A DNA stretch of 32,027 nt from Dietzia alimentaria 72 (GTDB taxonomy: Bacteria > Actinomycetota > Actinomycetes > Mycobacteriales > Mycobacteriaceae), in NCBI RefSeq assembly GCF_000226215.1, contig NZ_AGFF01000011.1, forward strand, positions 1-32,027, in the 5' to 3' direction. A program made the position numbers and the translations under genes. A model generated the notes under the pieces. It ran no database searches. It worked only from the letters and a program-made list of their open reading frames with translations, and was not told the DNA's origin. How positions within the stretch are numbered: the first letter of the stretch is position 1; the number at the start of each line of letters is the position of its first letter. Shown here piece by piece: positions 1 to 6,992 of the stretch.

Positions 1-11
1 TTCTATGTTTG

Positions 12-548
12 TCAAGTGCGCGCGTGGGCGGCTTCAGCGGTGTTGAGAGTTCGGTAGATCTGCCGGGCCAGGTACCGCTTAAGACACCGTCGGATCTCCT
101 TGGTAGTCCGGCCCTCGGCGCGTCGCCGTTCGACGTATTCGCAGGTATCCGGATCGTGGGTCATTCGGGTCAAGACCGCCATGTGCAGGGCGCGGTTGAG
201 CCGCCTGTCGCCGCCGCGATTGAGCCGGTGTCGCACCGTGTTGCCGGATGACGCGGGGATGGGGTTCACCCCTGCCAGAGAGGCGAACGCTGCCTCGGAG
301 CGCACCCTGCCGTGATGTGACCAGACGGTCAGACAGATAGCGGCGGTCACTGGTCCGATGCCAGTCTTATCCAGAAGTGATGCGGCCTGGCTGGCCTTGA
401 CGAGCTCGGTCATTCGGGAGCTGTTGGCGACCAGCTGTTCGTCGAGCTCGACCACTCGTTTGGCCAGGCGGATCGCTTCGAGGCGGGCGGTGGCCTCACC
501 GAGGTCCTCATCGCGTGCACGCCACCGGGAGACGGCGAGGAGCTGTGT
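12..548 (-). pseudogene. IS110-family transposase, C-terminal fragment
   Basis: The minus-strand reading frame carries the C-terminal Transposase_20 region of IS110-type DEDD transposases: a helix-hairpin-helix-like stretch LLDKTGIGPVTAA, then SLAGVNPIPASSGNT and HRLNRGGDRRLNRALHMAV, ending KEIRRCLKRYLARQIYRTLN. The first clear start codon is a GTG at 455, but the same frame stays open upstream to about 535-550 with family-like residues (VSRWRARDEDLGEAT). The N-terminal half, with the DEDD catalytic domain, is absent. The family is normally about 350-400 residues and only about 180 remain. Just beyond the break the opposite strand becomes an alpha/beta-hydrolase gene that has lost its own 5' part. 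The element is therefore a dead remnant fused to unrelated DNA. The junction is placed to within about 20 bp. Confidence 0.85.
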
Positions 549-550
549 CC

Positions 551-946
551 CAGCCGGGCAGGTCGTGGTTCGACGTGATGGGGGCCGGGGTCGCCGGGTT
601 CATGACGAGCCTGGCCAACGACGGGGCGATCCCGTGGTTCTCCCGGGATCAGCTCGACCAGCTCTACCCGGACAACGGGATCGGTGACGCCGACTTCGCG
701 TGGATGCAGCAGCATCTGACCGCGCAGCCGATCGGCACCTACACGCAACCTGCGATCAACGAGCCACTGAGCGCAGCCGGCGTGCCCGTAGCGTACGTTC
801 GCTGCCTCCGGACCAGTCCTCCAGTCGCCGAGGTGTCAGCGGAGAAGCTCGGATGGAGCTACCGCACGCTCGACGCCGGCCACTGGCCGATGATCACCCA
901 CCCGGCGGAGACAGCGTGCGTCACCATGGAGCTGGCCACATCATGA
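551..946 (+). pseudogene. alpha/beta-fold hydrolase, 3' fragment
   Basis: Only the last ~130 codons of a hydrolase survive. They include the cap region (SWFDVMGAGVAGFM, WMQQHLTAQPIGTYTQP), the strand VPVAYVRCLRT and the histidine motif LDAGHWPMITHPAE, which would carry the catalytic His. The nucleophile elbow and the N-terminal strands are missing because upstream sequence belongs to the IS110 remnant on the other strand. The fold resembles actinobacterial esterases of the salicylate/methyl-ester type, but the substrate cannot be told. The stop codon overlaps the ATG of the DUF1697 gene (ATGA at 943-946), so the two were once translationally coupled. An in-frame ATG at 515 lies inside the IS110-derived sequence and is not expected to give a working enzyme. 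Confidence 0.75.
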
Positions 947-1473
947 TCACCGTCGCCTTGTTCCGCAACGTCAACCTCGGCCACCCAGGCAGTCCCACTG
1001 GTGATGAACTCGTCGAGGCGTTCGGCGGCCCGGCGGTCGCCCGCAGCTTCCAAAGCAACGGCACGGTCGTTTTCCAGGCCATGGATCCGGAGAATGCCTC
1101 GGCCGCGGCGATCATCAGATTGCGGGCCACCGGGTATCAGCCAACTGTTGTCATCCGGGCGCTGGAGCAAATTCGGCGCGCGGTAGAGGATGTGCCTCCG
1201 GTAGATCCCGGGGAAGGTGTCTATCGCTCGATGATCTCGTTCTTTGACGTGCGCCAGTTCCCGACTGTCCGCTTACCGTTCCGGAGCCCAGATGGCCTCG
1301 TAGAGATCCGCGCCATGGGGCCCGACTGCGCCCACAGCGTCTGCTGGAAGCCGCGCCAGACCGCAGGCAACGTCACCGGGTGCCTCGAGCAACTGCTGTC
1401 CGTGCCGGTCACGACGCGGACCGTAGCGACGATGCAGCGGCTTCTCGCGACAATTTCGGCCAGCACCCACTGA
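943..1473 (+). CDS. DUF1697 family protein
   Basis: The product is 176 residues and begins MITVALFRNVNLG, the signature opening of DUF1697 proteins (usually ALLRGINVGG). It continues with LVEAFGGPAVARSFQSNGTVVF, the family's second conserved block, and ends with TTRTVATMQRLLATI, which matches the usual C-terminal helix. Length is normal for the family (about 170-180). Function is unknown in the family. The start overlaps the stop of the broken hydrolase gene in an ATGA, which supports the ATG at 943 over longer in-frame extensions. The IS21 element begins almost directly after the stop codon, so any downstream partner has been separated. GNVTG appears where most members have a more polar loop, a minor variation. 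Confidence 0.8.
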   Translation: MITVALFRNVNLGHPGSPTGDELVEAFGGPAVARSFQSNGTVVFQAMDPENASAAAIIRLRATGYQPTVVIRALEQIRRAVEDVPPVDPGEGVYRSMISFFDVRQFPTVRLPFRSPDGLVEIRAMGPDCAHSVCWKPRQTAGNVTGCLEQLLSVPVTTRTVATMQRLLATISASTH

Positions 1474-1487
1474 AGCCGCCATCGCGG

Positions 1488-3158
1488 ATGCCGGCAGTGA
1501 ATCGAGTCGAGTTGTATGCGGCGATTCGGCGCGACGCCCGCGCGGGGATTTCGAATCGTGCGCTGCAACGCCAGCACGGCGTCGGCTACCGGACCGTGGT
1601 CGCCGCACTGGAGTCGGCCTGGCCGAAGGAGCGGAAGCCACCCCCGAAGCGCGGGTCACGTCTGGACCAGTACCGAGGCGTCATCGATGACTGGCTACGG
1701 GCGGACCTGGACGCGCCTCGCAAGCAGCGGCACACCGCGAAGCGGATCTTCGACCGGCTCCAGGATGAGCACCACACCACCGACGTGTCCTACTGGATGG
1801 TGCGCGAGTATGTCGCCACGAGACGCCGCGAGATCCGGATCGAAGCGGGCCGGGAACCCGCGAACACGTACATTCCGCAGGAGCACCTGCCAGGCCGCGA
1901 AGCCGAGGTCGACTTCGGCGAGGTCGCGATCCGGCTGCGCGGCGAACTGGTCACCTGCACGTTGTTCAGCCTGCGACTCTCATACTCCGGCAAGGCCGCC
2001 CACAGGATCAGTGCGTCCGCCGGGCAGGAAGCCTTCTTCGAGGGCCACACGCACGCGTTCCGAGCCCTCGGGGGCGTCCCGACCGGGAAGATCCGCTACG
2101 ACAACCTCAAGGCCGCCGTCGCGAGCGTGATCGGGTTCTCCCGCCAGCGGGTCGAGGCCGACCGGTGGACCGCGTTCCGCTCCCACTACGGCATCGAGGC
2201 CTTCTACTGCCAGCCCGGCATCCAAGGCGCTCACGAGAAGGGCGGCGTCGAGGGGCAGATCGGCTGGTTCCGACGCAACCACCTCGTCCCCATCCCAGAA
2301 GTCGACTCCGTCGCCGAGCTCAACGCCATGGTCGACGTCTGGGACGAAGCCGACGACAGCCGGCGGATCGGATCCCGCGCCCGCACGGTCGGGGAACACT
2401 TCGCCACCGAGCAGCCTCTGCTCGCGCCACTGCCCAACGAGTCGTTCGAGACCGGCCGCTGGTTCACCCCACGCGTCGACAGGTACGCCCAGATCACCGT
2501 TCGGATGAACAAATACTCCGTCCCCGCCCGCATGGTCGGCCGTCAAGCCCGAGTGCTGCTCAACGCCAGCGACCTGGTCGTGTTCGACGGCAAGACCGAA
2601 ATCGCCCGCCACGAGCGCCTCATGACCAAGGGCTCGACCCGGGTCGACCTGGACCACTACCTCGAGGTCCTCCTCCGCAAACCCGGCGCGCTACCCGGCG
2701 CGACAGCGCTGGAACAGGCCAGGGCATCGGGGAGGTTCACTCCCGTTCACGACGCCTGGTGGGCCGCGGCCTGCAAGGCCCACGGTGACGTCGACGGCAC
2801 CCGGGCGCTGATCGAGGTCCTGATGCTGCACCGGCACCTTCCCCACGAAGACGTCGTCGCCGGGCTCGCGACAGCGCTGCGCGCAGGCGCGCTCACCGCG
2901 GACGCTGTCGCACTTGAAGCGCGCAAGCACAACGAGACGGAAGATGGCGGAGCCGACGACAAGACAGGTCACCGCCCGACCCACTTGGGCGGCGACAGGG
3001 CACGCGGTGAAGGCGAGACCCCTGCCGTGCGATCGCTGACCGAGCGCCGGCTTCGCGCCCACATCCCGACTGACACTCGGCCGCTGCCGAGCGTGGACAA
3101 GTACGACCAGCTGCTGGCCAGCCGCCGTGACCCGCCGAACGAAGGAGCCGCACCGTGA
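1488..3158 (+). CDS. istA: IS21-family transposase IstA
   Basis: This is the DDE recombinase that cuts and joins the ends of the IS21 element. The ~556-residue protein has an N-terminal helix-turn-helix (VELYAAIRRDARAGISNRAL, about residues 7-26, followed by QRQHGVGYRTV). An integrase core follows, with D142 in EVDFGE, D205 in IRYDNLK, and an acidic pair in GAHEKGGVEG (E250/E255). A C-terminal Mu-transposase-like region includes MNKYSVPARMVGR. The length fits IstA proteins (about 400-570). ATG 1488 is chosen because family members begin a few residues before VELYAAIRRD; GTG 1497 is an alternative, and the longer open frame from 1380 lies inside DUF1697. The last ~70 residues are basic and low in complexity. 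The stop overlaps the istB GTG start. Confidence 0.9.
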   Translation: MPAVNRVELYAAIRRDARAGISNRALQRQHGVGYRTVVAALESAWPKERKPPPKRGSRLDQYRGVIDDWLRADLDAPRKQRHTAKRIFDRLQDEHHTTDVSYWMVREYVATRRREIRIEAGREPANTYIPQEHLPGREAEVDFGEVAIRLRGELVTCTLFSLRLSYSGKAAHRISASAGQEAFFEGHTHAFRALGGVPTGKIRYDNLKAAVASVIGFSRQRVEADRWTAFRSHYGIEAFYCQPGIQGAHEKGGVEGQIGWFRRNHLVPIPEVDSVAELNAMVDVWDEADDSRRIGSRARTVGEHFATEQPLLAPLPNESFETGRWFTPRVDRYAQITVRMNKYSVPARMVGRQARVLLNASDLVVFDGKTEIARHERLMTKGSTRVDLDHYLEVLLRKPGALPGATALEQARASGRFTPVHDAWWAAACKAHGDVDGTRALIEVLMLHRHLPHEDVVAGLATALRAGALTADAVALEARKHNETEDGGADDKTGHRPTHLGGDRARGEGETPAVRSLTERRLRAHIPTDTRPLPSVDKYDQLLASRRDPPNEGAAP

Positions 3159-3934
3159 CCACCAAGCGCCGAGGGATGACCGAGGAAGCAGCCGACGCCG
3201 CGATCGACCAGGCGTGCCGGATGCTGAGGATGCCCACCATCCGCAGCTCCTTCACCGACTACGCCGACCGGGCCGGGCACGAGCAAATGTCCTACCGCGG
3301 ATACCTCGCCGAACTACTGCTCGCCGAGTGTGACGACCGTGCACGACGCCGGTCCGAGCGTCGGATCAAGGCCGCCAAGTTCCCCCGGGAGAAGTCCCTG
3401 CGGGCCTTCGACTTCGACGCCAACCCCAACATCGACCCCGCCGTGATCCACACCCTCGCCAAGTGCGAATGGGTCCAGAAGGGGCAACCGCTGTGTCTGA
3501 TCGGCGACTCCGGCACCGGCAAATCTCACTTGCTCATCGCGCTCGGCACAGAGGCCGCCATGGCCGGCTACCGGGTCAAGTACACCCTGGCCACCCATCT
3601 CGCCAACGAGCTCGTCGAGGCCGCCGACGAGATGACACTCGCCAAGACCATCGCCCGCTACGGACGCGTCGACCTGCTCTGCATCGACGAACTCGGATAC
3701 ATGCAACTCGACCGGCGCGGGGCCGAGCTGTTGTTCCAGGTCCTCACCGAGCGCGAGGAGAAGGCCTCTGTCGCGATCGCGTCCAACGAGTCCTTCGGCG
3801 GCTGGACCAAGACCTTTACCGACCCCAGGCTGTGCGCTGCCATCGTCGACCGACTCACCTTCGGCGGCACCATCCTCGAGACCGGCACCGACTCCTACCG
3901 CCTGGCCCAAGCCGCAAAACAGCGCACGACCTGA
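3155..3934 (+). CDS. istB: IS21-family helper ATPase IstB
   Basis: IstB is the AAA+ ATPase, related to DnaC, that assembles on target DNA and activates IstA. The 259-residue protein carries an N-terminal IstB helical domain, Walker A GDSGTGKS (residues 117-124), Walker B VDLLCIDEL with D178/E179, sensor-like ASNESF, and the typical tail VDRLTFGGTILETGTDSYRL. Length matches the family (about 250-265). It starts with a GTG that overlaps the istA stop by four bases (GTGA), with the purine-rich GAAGGAG about 9 bases upstream, so the two are translationally coupled. No frameshift or missing motif was seen. Confidence 0.92.
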   Translation: MTTKRRGMTEEAADAAIDQACRMLRMPTIRSSFTDYADRAGHEQMSYRGYLAELLLAECDDRARRRSERRIKAAKFPREKSLRAFDFDANPNIDPAVIHTLAKCEWVQKGQPLCLIGDSGTGKSHLLIALGTEAAMAGYRVKYTLATHLANELVEAADEMTLAKTIARYGRVDLLCIDELGYMQLDRRGAELLFQVLTEREEKASVAIASNESFGGWTKTFTDPRLCAAIVDRLTFGGTILETGTDSYRLAQAAKQRTT

Positions 3935-3952
3935 CCGCCGCCATGTGCGAGA

Positions 3953-4036
3953 AGCGGTGTCGACCGAGACCACCATCGCCGGCCCAGATCACGTCTCCTC
4001 GGTGTCAGAACTCGCTTACAAGTGGTGTCGAACGAA
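3953..4036 (+). repeat. subterminal direct repeats at the IS21 right end
   Basis: Two 16-base copies, AGCGGTGTCGACCGAG (3953-3968) and AGTGGTGTCGAACGAA (4021-4036), agree at 13 of 16 positions and lie 68 bases apart in the non-coding DNA after istB. IS21-family elements are known to carry several repeated transposase-binding sites near each end. These copies fit that role, but binding is inferred. A shorter similarity (GCTTCTCGC) occurs near 1440 in the opposite orientation and may be chance. Confidence 0.5.
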
Positions 4037-4049
4037 ACCTCCGAAGCCA

Positions 4050-4307
4050 CTCGGGCGGGAGCAGTGGTACTTCGGTACTCAGCGATGCAAAGTAGTTCGT
4101 GACCGCCGTGGCGTTGAACCAATACGGGTTGAGCTCATCCTGGGCCCACCGACCGTTGATCCGCCCCGTCAGTGCCAGCGAGACCGCCTCCAGTAGCGAG
4201 GACTTCCCCGACTCGTTGTCGCCAACGACGATATTGGTGCCGGCGTTAGGCTCCAATTCGAAATCCTCAAAAAGTCGGTATCCCCTGACAATGATTCGAG
4301 TGATCAT
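4050..4307 (-). pseudogene. OLD-like AAA ATPase/nuclease, N-terminal fragment cut by IS21
   Basis: The minus-strand frame starts at ATG 4307 and gives about 86 native residues: MITRIIVRGYRLFEDFELEP, then a Walker A motif GDNESGKS (residues 29-36) and LTGRINGRWAQDELNPYWF. This is the start of an SMC/RecF-like ATPase of the OLD (overcoming lysogenization defect) group, whose full-length members carry a C-terminal Toprim nuclease. Related proteins include GajA of the Gabija anti-phage system and other defence or repair ATPases. The frame leaves family-like sequence after LLPPE at about 4050 and runs into the right end of the IS21 element, where it stops. Everything after the first ~86 codons (signature, Walker B, Toprim) is absent from the window on the far side of the IS. 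Confidence 0.7.
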
Positions 4308-4550
4308 CCTCGTATTATCTCACCAGCACTACACTTTTTCCCTCGGTCGATTGGGTTAAACGAGGATCGGTCGCGAGCGCAGAAATGACAACTTGACGAT
4401 CCGTTTGCATAACGTCGGACTACCGGGTGTCGCCCCCCCTGTGGGCGTCGCCGTCGTTGTTTCGGAGCCATCCGGTTATAAGCGCGGCATGGGAACCGGG
4501 GGCCACGGGCTGGGCGCTCCACGCCCGTGGTCGCCATCGTGGAATCGACT
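4308..4550. other. non-coding gap with an inverted repeat at 4503-4530
   Basis: This is the 5' region of the truncated OLD-like gene (minus) and of the membrane protein at 4551 (plus), so it should hold divergent promoters. I found no convincing -35/-10 pair. A perfect 8-base dyad, CCACGGGC (4503-4510) and GCCCGTGG (4523-4530), with a 12-base loop, sits 20 bases before the proposed start of the next gene. It could be an operator or an RNA hairpin; no U-tract follows. Confidence 0.4.
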
Positions 4551-5249
4551 ATGTCGTTGCTGTGCAGCCGTACCGTGAGTGATGTGAGTGGGGATTACGC
4601 GCAGCGGTCTGGTTCTCGGCGGCGACGGCGGTTTCTCGCGGTCGATACCGCGTGGTGGTCGAGTCGGCGGGTGGCGATCGCGTTGTCGGTTGTTGTTGTG
4701 CTGGTGTTTCTTCCAGCGGTGATGCTTATTGCTGACCATCCCTTCCTCCTGCGACGGAACATCGAGCAGGGCGACGTGTTCATATACTCCATTTTCGCGG
4801 TGCCGGTGTTGGGTGTGTTGGGTCTGTTCTGGTTGGCGCTTGTGGTGATGGCTCTGGCCCGCCGGGCACGCTGGACATTGTGGATCGCCGCCCCTGTCGT
4901 TGCTGTCCTGGCCTGCGTCTCGGTACTCGTGTTCCTCCCTGTCCCCGGGTTCACCGAATCGCGGGATGAGATGGACGCGCTCGTGGCGCAAATCCGTGCT
5001 GATCCACCAGAGCGCGGTTTCCAGTCCTACGACCCACCGCGGCAGGTTGGTGCACTCGAGATCAGTTCAGTAGACGCTCGCACCCCGGGCGAGGTGAGAG
5101 TGTCCGACGCCGACACGTCCTTCTTCCAAGGCTCCGGATGGATCTACCGCGACGGCAACGGTGCCCCGGCCACACCTGGTGAAGATCGCGAGTCCGACAC
5201 GCTCGAGCACATCGACGACTCGTGGTGGAAGTACTCCTACAGATGGTGA
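4551..5249 (+). CDS. unrecognised membrane protein
   Basis: I do not recognise a family. From ATG 4551 the protein is about 232 residues. A basic, arginine-rich N-terminus (SRRRRR) is followed by three hydrophobic segments: AIALSVVVVLVFLPAVMLIA; a stretch around FAVPVLGVLGLFWLALVVMA; and IAAPVVAVLACVSVLVFLPV. The C-terminal ~95 residues are hydrophilic and acidic, probably outside the membrane, ending DDSWWKYSYRW. The start is uncertain. ATG 4527 is in frame but inside an inverted repeat, ATG 4551 has a weak GGA upstream, and GTGs at 4575 and 4584 are alternatives. It lies in the accessory segment next to the IS21-cut ATPase, with no clear operon partner. A 217-base gap with nothing recognisable separates it from the next gene. 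Confidence 0.6.
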   Translation: MSLLCSRTVSDVSGDYAQRSGSRRRRRFLAVDTAWWSSRRVAIALSVVVVLVFLPAVMLIADHPFLLRRNIEQGDVFIYSIFAVPVLGVLGLFWLALVVMALARRARWTLWIAAPVVAVLACVSVLVFLPVPGFTESRDEMDALVAQIRADPPERGFQSYDPPRQVGALEISSVDARTPGEVRVSDADTSFFQGSGWIYRDGNGAPATPGEDRESDTLEHIDDSWWKYSYRW

Positions 5250-5466
5250 ATCCGGGGGCGCCTGCAGATCTCACCGCCGCACGGGTCCGCGCCTGCCCCG
5301 TGCTTCGGCCAGCGCGGTCACCACTGCGGTCGACACGCAGAGTTCATCGAATGGCCCCGCATCCGCAGCGGTATCGACCTGCCTTTGAACGACCGGGCTA
5401 TGCGCCTGAATTCCGAGCAGAGCGGTTCCAGCGCGCTGGTGGCGGCCAATGTTCTAGCGTCTGGAC

Positions 5467-5811
5467 ATGAAGGATCAGACAGTTCGAAGCGTGTTGGTTG
5501 CGGCAGGATGGGCGGTGCTGTCAGCACCCGCTGCGGCCGGCCTGACGGCGCTGGTGTGGCAGTTCCCCATCGCTATCGCGGGCACCGGCGGCCGCAGCGT
5601 GGGTGCTGCGTACGCGGCAACGTTGACCATGATCATGTTCATGACCTTGTTCTCGGTCTTCGGAGGCGTCCTCGCAATCGGCGTGGTTGGCGCCGGTGTG
5701 GGATTTCTCGCTAGAACCCGTCCCGCGCTGGTTGCGGCGCTGGCCGGAATTGCTGTGGGCGTGCTGGCAGCGCTGATCGTCGCCGTCGCCGACGTCTACC
5801 TCACGGGGTGA
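5467..5811 (+). CDS. small hypothetical membrane protein
   Basis: The 114-residue product is mostly hydrophobic, with three likely membrane helices: SVLVAAGWAVLSAPAAAGLT, ATLTMIMFMTLFSVFGGVLA continuing into IGVVGAGVGFL, and ALVAALAGIAVGVLAALIVA. Between the first two lies a short loop, GTGGRS. No catalytic or binding motif is visible and I do not recognise a family. No strong ribosome-binding site precedes ATG 5467. Codon composition is actinobacterial and the hydrophobic pattern argues it is a real gene. It is one of three unrelated small membrane proteins in the same direction (4551, 5467, 5996), each separated by about 180-220 bases, so they are probably not one operon. Confidence 0.55.
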   Translation: MKDQTVRSVLVAAGWAVLSAPAAAGLTALVWQFPIAIAGTGGRSVGAAYAATLTMIMFMTLFSVFGGVLAIGVVGAGVGFLARTRPALVAALAGIAVGVLAALIVAVADVYLTG

Positions 5812-5995
5812 TGCGCACCCGCTGCTCGTCAAACTGTCTGGCGGGCCACGTCACGAGGGCAGGAGCGCAGGGGCACAGATCGGAGCTTGTCATAAGACCA
5901 GGTTACCGGCTGGAATTGCGCCGGCCTGGGGGTCGTCTTCATGTTGCGGTCTGGGGGCGGCTGTCATCAGCGTGGCGGTGGCTAACCTGGCCGTC

Positions 5996-6346
5996 ATGAT
6001 CTGGGTATGGATACTCGCCGTGCTAATAGTCGTGCTGGTCGGGGCTGCCGTCCTGCCTCGGCGGGCCTCGCAGCCTCGCGAGGGCTTCCCGTGGTTCTGG
6101 TTGTCCTTCCCGACGGCGATGTTCTTGGTGGCCGGGTCGCTTCACGTGTGGCTCCCTACTTTCGGCGAGCCCGGTGGCTGGTGGAGGTACATGCCGCTGA
6201 CGAACAGACAGGCTGTGATCGGTATCGCGGGCCCGGAGTTTTACTGGCTGATGCAGGCGCGTTCGGTGGGGGCATGGATTCTCCCGGTACTTTCACTGGC
6301 CGCGGTGGGGCTCTCGGTATGGGGGTGGAAGCGCGGCCGAGTGTGA
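5996..6346 (+). CDS. small hypothetical membrane protein
   Basis: From ATG 5996 the product is 116 residues. It has an N-terminal helix (IWVWILAVLIVVLVGAAVL), a second around FPWFWLSFPTAMFLVAGSLH and a third near WILPVLSLAAVGLSVWGW, ending in the basic tail KRGRV. Aromatic residues are frequent near the predicted membrane borders. No family is recognised. A GTG at 5972 would add eight residues; ATG 5996 is preferred because the hydrophobic segment starts right after it. The 184 bases upstream hold nothing I recognise. Confidence 0.5.
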   Translation: MIWVWILAVLIVVLVGAAVLPRRASQPREGFPWFWLSFPTAMFLVAGSLHVWLPTFGEPGGWWRYMPLTNRQAVIGIAGPEFYWLMQARSVGAWILPVLSLAAVGLSVWGWKRGRV

Positions 6347-6704
6347 ATCGACGGCCTTGACGTACCGGGGGACCGGACCGGGCCTCTACGATCCGCTGAT
6401 TACGCGCTTGTCCTCGGAAGGCACGCGTGACGCCAGGCGACCGAGGAAGGGTCGAGTTCGCAGAATCTACAACCCGGCGTCGTCGGCTTGTCAGATCATT
6501 ATCTATCGGTACGCCGAACATGCAGTTAGTAAGGCCTCCGTGGCGCTCGCCGGCACGGCATCGCGGATACGGAGATTCGAGCCGTGGTGGAGCGCCCGTT
6601 TGTTTGGCTGCGGCGGTGGCACGCGAAGTGCTCGAAGCTACCGGAGGATTGCTCGACTTGTCCGGCAACGTTAGCCGCCGTCAGCAAACACAACGGGAGG
6701 GAAC
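6347..6704 (+). other. gap with a possible decayed toxin gene
   Basis: No intact gene is visible in these ~358 bases. One plus frame reads IYRYAEHAVSK near 6501-6533. A second plus frame reads RHGIADTEIRAVVERPF at 6551-6601. Joined, they would read like the start of small actinobacterial toxins (BrnT/DUF4258-like) with a HAE..K.HGI.D.EIR pattern. Because this lies just upstream of a broken antitoxin-like gene, I suspect a toxin gene ruined by frameshifts. The C-terminal half does not match anything I recognise, so this is weak. The gap ends with a good ribosome-binding site, GGGAGGG, for the next gene. Confidence 0.25.
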
Positions 6705-6883
6705 ATGACCACCGCCAGGGATCGTGAAGCGCACTACGCGGGGAAACCCGCCCTCTCGCTGTTCGGCTCACCGATGCCGACCGGCACCGCGTGGCGGAGT
6801 ACGCCGAGCGGACCGGGCAGCCTATGAGCGCGGTCAGTCGAGCGGCCATCGACGAGTATTTCGGCAACCATCCAGTGGCGTGA
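6705..6883 (+). pseudogene. ribbon-helix-helix (CopG-type) antitoxin-like gene, frameshifted
   Basis: ATG 6705 follows a strong ribosome-binding site (GGGAGGG) and reads MTTARDREAHYAGKPALSL. The frame then shifts at about 6760-6764. In the original frame it stops at a TGA after 41 residues. In the shifted frame it continues RLTDADRHRVAEYAERTG and QPMSAVSRAAIDEYFGNH to a TGA at 6881-6883. The second half is a typical ribbon-helix-helix DNA-binding segment. Together the two halves give a ~58-residue protein of the size and layout of CopG/VapB-like antitoxins. In the second frame a TGA at 6725 and the lack of a start codon rule out an intact alternative gene. A single lost base or two added bases explain the break; sequencing error or programmed slippage cannot be excluded. 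Confidence 0.6.
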
Positions 6884-6992
6884 ACCCAGCGATCCGCAGG
6901 TCCCCGTGAACCATCCGGGCTAACTGCGTCAATCATCAACAATGTCCTGGACAGCGGTCGGACTGCCCGCCCAGGTGTGCCACGATGCAGGT

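Larger units (their letters stand above)
1474..4049 (+). mobile_element. IS21-family insertion sequence (istA-istB)
   Basis: An istA/istB pair in the standard order and overlap defines an IS21-family element. The right end is placed near 4049, where the minus-strand frame of an OLD-like ATPase stops matching its family and a subterminal repeat pair begins. The left end lies between the DUF1697 stop (1473) and the istA start (1488) or slightly further left. I could not find a convincing terminal inverted repeat or a 4-8 bp target duplication, so both boundaries are approximate. Both reading frames are intact, so the element may still be active. Confidence 0.75.

Noticed and set aside
1430-1480. 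Left terminal inverted repeat of the IS21
   Set aside because: Only a 9-base GCTTCTCGC similarity to the right end was found, inside the DUF1697 coding sequence; too short to place the boundary.
6369-6420. GLYDPLITRLSSEG in a plus frame, similar to the start of DUF3427 helicases
   Set aside because: Only 14 residues, no continuation of the family in any frame, so chance is likely.
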